NCBI GenBank assembly: GCA_963556305.1
Contig: OY745778.1
Location: 186,001 to 250,000 of the forward strand
DNA length: 64,000 nucleotides
Direction of reading: 5' to 3'
DNA from: Platismatia glauca
Taxonomy: Eukaryota > Ascomycota > Lecanoromycetes > Lecanorales > Parmeliaceae
The position numbers and the translations under genes are program-made. Below, piece after piece: positions 55,830 through 64,000 of the stretch. The notes under the pieces were generated by a model that did no database searches, had not been told where the DNA came from, and worked only from the letters and a program-made list of their open reading frames with translations. Position 1 is the first letter of the stretch, and every line of letters begins with the position of its first letter.

Positions 55830-57216
55830 TTTAAATGTTGAAAACCTTTGGCTAAACCAGAGAAAAAACAACTAGAGAGCGACGTTTGGCACCTTTCAGA
55901 GACGCTGACGACTGGATGCTAAGCATGTGCGCACTCGCGCAAGGTCCCTATGCCTGGAAAAACCTCGGCAAAGTCGGCAATGGGGAGAGATTGCCTTGAC
56001 AAACATGCTCGGAGGAAAAAGGACTCTCAGCCCCTCGGGTCTGGTTTGCATAATGTACAAGATGAGCGCCGAATGGAATGATTGGTAAAGAGTACAGGAC
56101 CCGTGATCTGCACGGTCCTCGGGCGGCTGCCTGCCGATCCTGCAGGAGCTCGACCTGCCTAGGATGGATGCCTCGTTCCACTGCCAGGATCTACGGTACG
56201 GCTGTACACCATAAGTCGTGAGGGTGAGATATTACACCGCAAGTGGAGCATCCGCTCATTGATATCCATTGACCAATGCGAGACCCATAGTGGTGCCAAA
56301 CTTCCATCGAAACAAGTCCAGAAAACAGAAAATCCCGCATGCTTTTTGGGTTGAGCCCAGGGCTGACATGCATTAGCGCTCTGATCCCTCTTGTTTCATA
56401 GCCCACACAATCCGCGTCCGTGTTTTAGCGCTACTCAATCCGAGTCCGTGTTTTAGCGCTACCCAATCCGGCCTGCATAGTGTCTTCCCCCTTGCCGCAG
56501 ATGGACCGCGTCCGTCTCCGCTTCTGTCTGGTGCGACGGACAGGACAGAATCCTTCAAAGGACTCTACGCCCTCCCAATCGAAACATGACCGCGAGACGG
56601 CTCCGGTGGGTGCCTTCATGCGCACATATTACTTTGATGCCATGGTACACAACGGATGCATACGAAAATGCGCCTTCCTGGACGCAGCTCTTCAGGTCGG
56701 GGGAAGGGGGAGGGGGGGAAAGCATTGTAGCGCCCTGAATAGTGTAACGATCGCCGTGCTTGAGATTTGGTGAACTCCTTGGGGTTTGAGTGGGAGGATA
56801 GGAGCTCTTGCTTTGTATCGATCAAACCCCTGTTACGGTCTCATTGATTTCTCATCTGCCTAAATGCAATGATTGCTTATGACGGCTCATAGTGGTCGAC
56901 GATTACGGTTCTGCTTCATCGACACCGCGGCGGCGTCTTCGTACACAGACGACGAAGGCTTTCCAACAGGTACATACGCTAGCCCACTGCTTGGATACGA
57001 CCGGGCACCTCATCATATAAGCTACTATAGCTGGCTTAGCCGACAGAGACTATGTGACAAGTTTTTAGGGAAGGTCGCACACAATAGATCAAGGCATTGC
57101 CTGTGGTATGCTGTAGGTTCTAGTACACAGAGAGTCAAAGTTCGGAAATTACTCTGCTGCGACATCCGACAGTAACTCATCAATGCTATGAACAGCAAGC
57201 ACTTGTGGTAAATGTC
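55830..57216. other. Intergenic region with a short tandem duplication
   Basis: No recognisable gene in 1.39 kb. A 28-bp unit (containing GTCCGTGTTTTAGCGCTAC) is duplicated in tandem at 56408-56463. A G-rich run lies at about 56699-56718. It should hold the MFS promoter at its left side and the 3' end of the rhodopsin-like gene at its right. Confidence 0.5.
56408..56463 (+). repeat. 28-bp tandem duplication
   Basis: Two copies of CAATCCGNGTCCGTGTTTTA plus GCGCTACY, differing at two positions. Confidence 0.85.
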
Positions 57217-58740
57217 TCAGATCGCGTAGCGCCCCATCTCCAGATCCTCTCGTCTCGTGGCCGTTCCTTCTTCCTCGCGCAGTACAGAACGCCGTCCATT
57301 ATTCGGGTCCTCCCCTGAAGTGGCCACGTCAAACTCGTCCAACGTAATGTATTCGCCCTTGTGACGAATTTGCTGGCTGCACGGGTCGCCGATGACCTCG
57401 GTATGACCGCTGCTACCACTGCTCTTATCGAACGGTCGCGTAAACGGAATTGACACCCCCATCTTCTTTTTATTATCCGTAGGTTGGGAGTTCTGCAAAA
57501 GCTTAGAGCGTGGCTTGGAGGATGAAGAGAACGTCCCATGGATTTTGGAGCCAACAGAATGGAAGAATTTTGGCATGACTGGCAGACAGCTGATGAGAAT
57601 GCCGCTTGTTATTTCCGCCCACGTCCACAGACCCATTATGATGACGTTGTAGCTGACATCGGGAGATTGCACAATCCTGAAAGTGTAATATGTGCGTAGG
57701 ACTGAGGTCACACAAGCCCTGCGCGGAGAAAAAAATTAGCAAGTCTCCAACGAGGTTTAGAAGAATCTGAGCGAGGCAAAGATTGGGCTTCGTATCCCAG
57801 TTGAAAGACTGCTTACCCAATGCCTGTTGCGAAGACTGCTATTATCATGATCTTTTTCTTTGGCGGCATTTGCAGCTTCCAGATTGGTACCATAGGCAGA
57901 GCCAGTATTGAAAAGTCAGATATAACGTTGAATGTGCCGGTAGCTTCGTACGCAGCGTTTTCATTGAAGCAATGGCCGGTCGTCATCAATAAGTTCCAAA
58001 TTTTCTCACGTGGGCTGCACATGATGATCTCAAAAACAGTGTCTACCAAGTAGAAGAGCAAGATACTCCATATGAGGACCTGGATTGCTAGGTAGAGTGC
58101 CATGTTGCCTTTGCGATTCGGAACGAATATCCTCAAGTACTGAAGTAGGATCGATTCCTTGATCAAACAGACGATAATGCCGTAGAGAATGCCTGAAATA
58201 TTGAGCCACTAGGAATGGCGTCAATGTTGATCTGATAGTCATTTCATAGGTCACACAAACATAGAGTAGTCGGAAGAAATCTTTTAATCGCACATCCCAC
58301 ATATGAGCTCCACCACCGCTTTTAAAATCGAGGACGGAAGGCACGGTAAATCCCACCTGACCCACCTGCTAATCTCAGCAGCGTGCACGAGGTTCGTAAC
58401 TCATGTTCCTGGTTGGGGACTTACCCATGCGATCACAATTATGTCTAGATCTGATCAGAAAATCGCAGCTCGTACAGCGCATGGGTGAGGAGTGGGACTC
58501 ACAGTCCTCGAATGCTACAGATCGCAACAAAAAATATTTGGTATAAGAACGTATGAGAACACTACAGGTTGTGATGGCCAGGCATAATGCCAAGATTGGA
58601 ACGATGATAGCATCAAGGTTTGGCGGGTTCATAAAGTTAGGTGTAACGCCCGCGGGTGGTTTCCCAGCTGGTCCGTTCAGGAGCGCTTGCATTGCTGCCT
58701 GGACCTGTTCTGGCGTTGGTGATGTGGCTGGAGTTGCCAT
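57217..58740 (-). CDS. Rhodopsin-fold (SAT4/PTH11-like) integral membrane protein
   Basis: Five exons on the minus strand (58740-58503, 58450-58425, 58368-58261, 58208-57817, 57718-57217) give 421 aa; exon 2 is only 26 bp. Hallmarks of the fungal rhodopsin-domain family: RSYTKYFLLRSVAFEDY at the end of helix 1, GGAHMWDVRL, GIIVCLIKESILLQYLRIFV, CSPREKIWN, GTFNVISDFSILALP, IWKLQMPPKKK, and VFATGIGACVTSVLRTYYT. About seven helices are expected. The cytosolic tail of about 130 residues is hydrophilic with Ser-rich and acidic stretches. Members include Pth11-type receptors and many uncharacterised proteins; the ligand is unknown. Lying between the exporter and the adenylation enzyme, it may be a cluster passenger or a sensor. 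Confidence 0.92.
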
Positions 58741-60171
58741 TATTGTTGTCAAAAGGCCGGCTTTCGGAGTTGTTTCTTTCAGGAGCAGGATATTGAGGAT
58801 GCAAAGTTCGATGGGGGATCTTTGTGTAGAACAAACACAGGATGCCAGACCAGAAAACGGAATCCTGTAGTACCGGCGATCTAATGGTGAAAGCGTCGAA
58901 GGGTAATTCTGCGTGAAAACGGGAGCTGATCAACCTTTTGCTAGTCCGATCATTTTAGGGAGTCTTCAGAATACGGACTTTAATCTCCTATCCTGGGTCT
59001 AGCCACCGAGGTGGAGTTTCCATAATTCTGTACAATTACATCGTTAGGCCGTCAACGTCAAGCTGCACTCGAGATCACTGCTGAAGCTGTAATGAACTGG
59101 CTACTACTCATCTGATAAAGCTAGAGCGAAAGATTGAAAGTGGATCAATTGGAGAGCGAAGTGAGTGTCAGATCGAACCATCCATTGGCCAAATACCAGT
59201 ATGCAGCAGATGCAACTGCCAACAGTAATTCCGAACTGCACAGAATGAGAATCCTTGCGTCACACCCAGCCTTGTGGTTGGTGCAGTCAGATCCATTTTT
59301 CTCGTTCTTGCTTTTTCTCCCTCGGCAGGACAAGGTCAAGGATTTCCTTGGAATCCTACAGTTCTGACCTGCATGAGGCGACATCCTTCACACCCTCAAT
59401 CATCGAGGCAGCCGTATTACGCCTCGTTGGCGCATGTCCACAGAGGTGAAGTTGCATACAGCACAGCGTATCGGATTGAAACGCTTAATAAGTACGGTGC
59501 TCCGTCCAAGTAAGTACTAAGTACCTAAATACCTAGCTAAGATCGGGCGCCCCGGGACCGGGGAAGCTGCTTTTCTACCCCTCGTCTCCACTGTACTGTT
59601 TAAGAGTAGGGAATAGGTAGGTACCTAGGTACAGCTGGTGTTGAAAGCTGCACCTGACCGAGGTATGCTTGCATTCCATTCTCCGTCCACATGCATAAAT
59701 ACAAGGTTGCACTGCGCCATCACATTCTTACTCATGACTCATATCATGCGGCAGGACTATCGCAGATTGCGACATGAGTCCCCACGTTTATGTTGCGTCT
59801 TAAGGCTTACTGTATCATCTTCACGCATGTCCTCCCATCCGGTATACCTTAGTACAGGCGTTCCCCCAGCCTCAGCCTTATCCTGCCTCGTAGCGTAAAA
59901 TACATAGATAAAAACATCTAAATCAAGGCCGTGTAATTTACAGCATCCGTGTTTTCGGGCGCTCGACTGTTCTGTAAGAGTGTGAACTCCTTGCTCACCG
60001 AGCTGGGCTCGATAACACCAGCGCAGAATTTGCTGGTATGATTTGCCTCTACTTATTTTATCAACAACTTCGCACCGTGTAATACTTTCCTTGCTGGAAA
60101 CCTTCTTTGTCTCCCAGACCCTAGTGTCGTCAACCAACATCACTCACACTTGCGAAGCTCAAACCCGTGTT
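58741..60171. other. Intergenic region without recognisable gene
   Basis: About 1.4 kb between divergent genes. A cluster of ACCTAGGTA-like palindromic motifs occurs at 59510-59640 (TACCTAAATACCTAG, TAGGTAGGTACCTAGGTAC). No protein-coding or RNA gene recognised. Confidence 0.5.
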
Positions 60172-62036
60172 ATGGCTACACTGCAGTTCTTCGAAGGAGG
60201 AGAAACACCCCCATCGGCTGTATATCGGAATAAACAGCTTCTGAACAACATCGTCGATGGGATGGCCAAGACCAGACCGTGGGCAATCTACGCAGAGATT
60301 CCCCGGTCATCTAACAGCTACGAAGATGGGTACCGGACGGTCACCTACAGCGCACTTGCCAACGCGGTTAACGGCGTGGCTTGGTCACTGAAAGAGATGC
60401 TTGGTGAAGGTCAAGATCACCAGACCTTGGCATACATTGGTCCAAATGACTTGGGATATGTCATAATGATCTTAGGTGCTGTAAAGGCCGGATACAAGGT
60501 AAGTGCACTGTTTAAGAAGTAGACCACGGCATGCTTACAATAGACGCCTGAAAGCTACTGCTCGTATCTCCTCGCAATACGGCAACTGATCATATCAGCT
60601 TATTCGATGCCACCGGGTGTCGAGTCTTGCTCACACCTCCCGCACCGCATTCGTCGATAGTGAAGGGAATTTTGAAGGCTCGTCCACTTCAAGTACTCAA
60701 TAGCCCAAGCTTATATGAGCTACTCGCGAATACTTATCCCCACTACCCGTTCTGTAAAACCTTCGTCGAGGCACGAGATGAGCCCTTGGTCGTCGTTCAT
60801 ACGTCAGGTACCACAGCAGTCCCGAAACCAATCGTTTACACCCATGATTTCGCCGCCAGCTATATTCAATGGAGCCAGTTAGAACCGCCTCCAGGATACG
60901 AGACCCAGGTCTCGCTTTGTCAGTCAAATCGCTTCTTTGTCACGCTGCCGTTTTTTCACGTAAGTTTTCGTAAGAGTATTTCCACTTTGTTCGGACCTAT
61001 CACGTCCCTCTCTTGCCAAGAACATTCGACTAATGATGAGCGATAGGCTGGAAACTTGTATGCTACTTTGTTCGACGCAATCGCCAATCAAACGGTCGTG
61101 ATCACACCACTGGCAGGAGCCGTACCTTCCGCCCAATTGGTAGTCGACGGTCTCAAACACGTGAAAGCAGACGCAATATTTCTTGCGCCGCCGTTCTTGG
61201 AACAGATCGCGAAGAGCCCTGACATGTCAAGCTTCATCATGAGCAACGTTGAGACAGTGACGTATGGGGGTGGAGACGTTTCGCAATGGTCTGGTGATGC
61301 TATCGCTTCCAAAGTCAAGCTCTTCAACTTCAACGGCTCGACTGAGACAGGTAGCTTTCCCTTGCTTCGGCCATCGGATCGGTTCCCCTTCAAGGACTGG
61401 AAATATATTCACCCTCATCCAGCAGCTGGAATTGAATTCCGACCTTCACTGCACGGGCAATTCGAGGCCTTCATAGTAAGAAACACTTCGTTTGAAAACG
61501 AGCAGCCTGTTTTCAAACTATTCCCGCACCTCAAAGAGTACCCGACGAAAGATTTGTGGACGCCTCACCCCTCACAAAAGAATCTGTGGGCATACCGTGG
61601 CAGAGCAGACGACACTATTGTCTTTAAACCAGGCTATATGTGTGATCCAATCTTCATGGAACAGCACGTATCGCAACACTCGGAAGTGCGAGCGGCGTTG
61701 ATGGCTGGGACGGGTAGATCTCAACCAGCGCTCATCATAGAACGGGCAGACGACCAGCCTTCTTCTCCGACTACAGAGCAAGAACTCACTGAGCGGATCT
61801 GGCCTATCATCGATGAGGCCAATCAGACTTACAAGATGGGTTGCAAAGTCTCCAAGTCGCACATTTTGTATACCAATTTGCTGCAGCCCATGCGGCGTGC
61901 TGGCAAAGGGACTATACAGCGGGGCCCAACCTTAGAGCTTTACCAAGACGCACTGGATGCACTTTATGCGCGCGAAGGCGATACAGTGCCTGGAAACGAA
62001 CTCGTTCTACCAGGCTTCCAGCCCAGGGAAGACTAA
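60172..62036 (+). CDS. Stand-alone adenylation-domain enzyme (NRPS-like, ANL superfamily)
   Basis: Three exons, 60172-60498, 60555-60959 and 61047-62036, give 573 aa. Adenylate-forming landmarks: VVHTSGTTAVPKPIVYTH (P-loop-like A3 motif), GGGD before the binding pocket, FNFNGSTETG (A5), YRGRADDTIVFKPG (A7/A8) and a C-terminal subdomain ending about residue 560. Most fungal proteins of this type continue into a carrier domain and a terminal reductase (about 1000 aa). Here the frame ends cleanly at 62036 and the next 250 bases contain neither domain, so it looks like an A-only enzyme or a truncated relative. It could activate a carboxylic acid as a CoA or AMP ester for the neighbouring pathway; the substrate cannot be read. 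Tail-to-tail with the esterase gene. Confidence 0.88.
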
Positions 62037-62294
62037 GAGATAGCAAAAGTTTACTGGGGAGAGATCAGGTTATTTTCCAATCGAAGAAAGGTTATGACTT
62101 GGTAACGCGCGAATTTGATGACAGAAGTGGCCTTGGACTATGCTTCGCATGATCATAAACAACTGCTGGGGACCCTTCAGCTGTATACTAGCGGCAGTAG
62201 ATAGATTCCTCGAGCTTGCAAGCGTCCAAAGAAACGTGACACAGCTCCTGATCTGTAACAAGTTCCATTGCGGGCCAGAAGACGAAATCGAGGA

Positions 62295-63728
62295 CTAGAG
62301 TAGGGACTTCACATGTTTCACAATTGGACGACCCGTGAATGGTCGTATGGTCTTCTGTTTTTCTCTCATTAGGCTCTCAACCTCCTCCGAGGTGAAAGGC
62401 GTGAGACTTTTGACATCGAGACTCGATGTGTGCAGGCTTCCGAGTTCCGTATATGATCCTTTCGTTGTGATTGGTGCGCCTTCCACGAAACGTGAGCAAG
62501 CGTCTGCCCAAGAATCATAGCACTTGAGAGAATGAGGATGGTTCGGGAAGATCATGGGCCAATTATGTGGCATGAACTCATACTCATCCCACACGATGGG
62601 CACAGCCTGTCTAGCAACAAGCTGAGCCACCACCTTTGCCCCATCGACAATTCGCTCTTTGCTTCCCATTGCCATATAGATAGGTGGACAACCATTCCAG
62701 CTCTTTGAAGCCATGAGGCAGACTAAGGGGTGGTATAGCATGGAAGTTTCGCAGTAGTAGTTCCCCCGAGGAGGCGTAGAAGGCCAGACATCGTCTGTGG
62801 GGAAGTCGGCCTCATAGCCAGGCGGATCAGTAGGGACGACATCGTAGTCGACGTTGGCAGCCCAAGATGGCATTGTGTTGTGCTGGTTGTCAACACTAGG
62901 AGATTGGAATGCGAGTCCTGCCGGCATGGGTAGCTCTACCATATCTCCATGAAATCGAAGTAGTGGAGGTTCCGTGCCTTGCCGCTTTTGGGCATTCAGA
63001 ATTACCTGTATGATCGATAATGCGATCTCAGAACCGCTACTGTCTCCGGCGAAAATGATATGCCGAGCGAGTATAGGGGAATGGAGAGATCCGGGCGGAG
63101 GATAGAGAAGCGACAGATAGGCTACTAAGAAGTCCAAAGGTGCTGCTGGGAATGGGTGTTGTGGCGCCAAACGATGTTGAAGTGTAAGACATTTCCCTCC
63201 AGTAAGCTCCGCGAGTTTTGTAGTCGTTGCACGACGTGATGCAGGGCCTAAGAGGCTAAGACAGGAAGTCAGGGCTCTATATCGGCGGGAAAGCAGTATC
63301 GAGAACTCTCAGAGGCACACTTACTAATTACCTCCTCCGTGAGCATACAAAATTGTTGTTGGTGTCCGCACTTCTTTGTTTAGGTACAAGAACTTGTCCA
63401 CCTCGGACAATTTTGGCTCGGGCTCCTTTGCTGCAACACCAGCTCGAAAGCCTGTCCACTGCGCACGAACATCGTTGAGGGCAGGGACCGTGTATTGTTC
63501 TTTGCCAGTACCAAGGTCTCCTATTGCGTCGAGCACGATTTGGCAAGCGTCGTTCTCTGCGGGTGCTCGAAGCGTCACTCGGCTTACCCACGAGGGGCCC
63601 TTTGCTTCACGGTCGTCGTTTGTTTCGCGTTGGAGGGTACCGACGGGCGTGTTCAGCATTCGAACCGTTGTGAATTCCCTGATTGCCCTGATGGTAGTCC
63701 TGAGATCTTCCTTAGAGGTATCAGCCAT
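62295..63728 (-). CDS. HSL-type alpha/beta hydrolase (esterase)
   Basis: Two exons on the minus strand, 63728-63325 and 63255-62295, give 454 aa. The 69-bp intron uses GTAAGT. The nearer TTAG at about 63248 would create a stop, so the acceptor at 63256 is chosen; it restores the conserved oxyanion-hole context YAHGGGNYLLGPASRR (about 128-143). The nucleophile elbow is FAGDSSGSEIAL (Ser about 204). RLAPQHPFPAAPLDFLVAYL is typical of the hormone-sensitive-lipase family. The start is the first ATG (MADTSKEDL); an upstream TTG is not used. A large loop (about 235-300) separates the elbow from the region where the acid and His are expected (PHNWPMIF). Possible ester hydrolase acting on the cluster product, or unrelated; substrate unknown. 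Confidence 0.88.
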
Positions 63729-64000
63729 GCTGTGATGGTTGATGATGGGAGCCAAAACATGGTTGAGAGAAATAAGGCCCTGGTACGGTAATTTACATTG
63801 GCGAATATATTACACAGGGGGTGTCAAAAGTGTCTTAGCGCTGTCCAGGACTTGTGGTGCAGACCTGCGTACTTATTTTGAAACATGATAATAATAACTG
63901 CACACTATATACACTAAAGTAGATACCAATATCAGGATAATTTCGAGTCTTTCGGCTTTTAAGAAAAACCCCCTGCGGGCCTTAAAGTACCTACCACATA
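63729..64000. other. Right edge, upstream of the esterase
   Basis: 272 bases with no recognisable gene. Presumably the promoter of the esterase. The cluster may continue beyond the window. Confidence 0.4.

Overview
The window comes from the nuclear genome of a filamentous ascomycete (Pezizomycotina, plausibly a Dothideomycete; the class is an impression, not a test). The evidence is many 49-60 bp GT-AG introns with CTAAC/CTGAC-like branch sites, fungal NLR (STAND) genes, a HET-domain gene, a highly reducing polyketide synthase, a SAT4-type rhodopsin-fold membrane protein and a chromodomain Ty3/Gypsy retrotransposon. Exon coordinates below were worked out by hand from splice signals and reading-frame continuity. 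In every multi-exon model the exon lengths sum to a multiple of three.

Layout. 1.4-3.7 kb: intact glycogen synthase, the only clear housekeeping gene. 5.5-7.3 kb: conserved-looking hypothetical protein whose 3' end seems broken, followed by a fold-back element. 8.2-24.0 kb: an NLR island with three different architectures: alpha/beta-hydrolase-NACHT-ankyrin (+), DUF7708-like-NACHT-ankyrin with 19 near-identical 105-bp repeats (-), and PNP_UDP-NB-ARC-TPR (+). The third is interrupted by a 533-bp hAT-like MITE with an 8-bp target duplication. 26 kb: small cysteine-rich secreted protein. 27.15-34.61 kb: complete LTR retrotransposon (371-bp LTRs, CAATA target duplication) with gag, a pol carrying three nonsense codons, and an antisense gene-like structure. 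35.7 kb: secreted hypothetical. 38.9-41.6 kb: HET-domain protein.

42.6-63.7 kb: secondary-metabolism region. It holds a truncated Zn2Cys6 regulator, a 16-exon HR-PKS (KS-AT-DH-MT-ER-KR-ACP, 2623 aa, no release domain), a divergently oriented FSH-type serine hydrolase that could release the product in trans, a DHA2-type MFS exporter, a rhodopsin-fold membrane protein, a stand-alone adenylation-domain enzyme and an HSL-type alpha/beta hydrolase. No P450, FMO or methyltransferase tailoring gene is visible, so the cluster may extend past the right edge.

The genes form two functional themes. The first is non-self recognition: three NLRs and one HET protein, a gene group linked in fungi to heterokaryon incompatibility and innate immunity. 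The second is a polyketide cluster. The window is rich in mobile and repeated DNA, some of which has damaged host genes.
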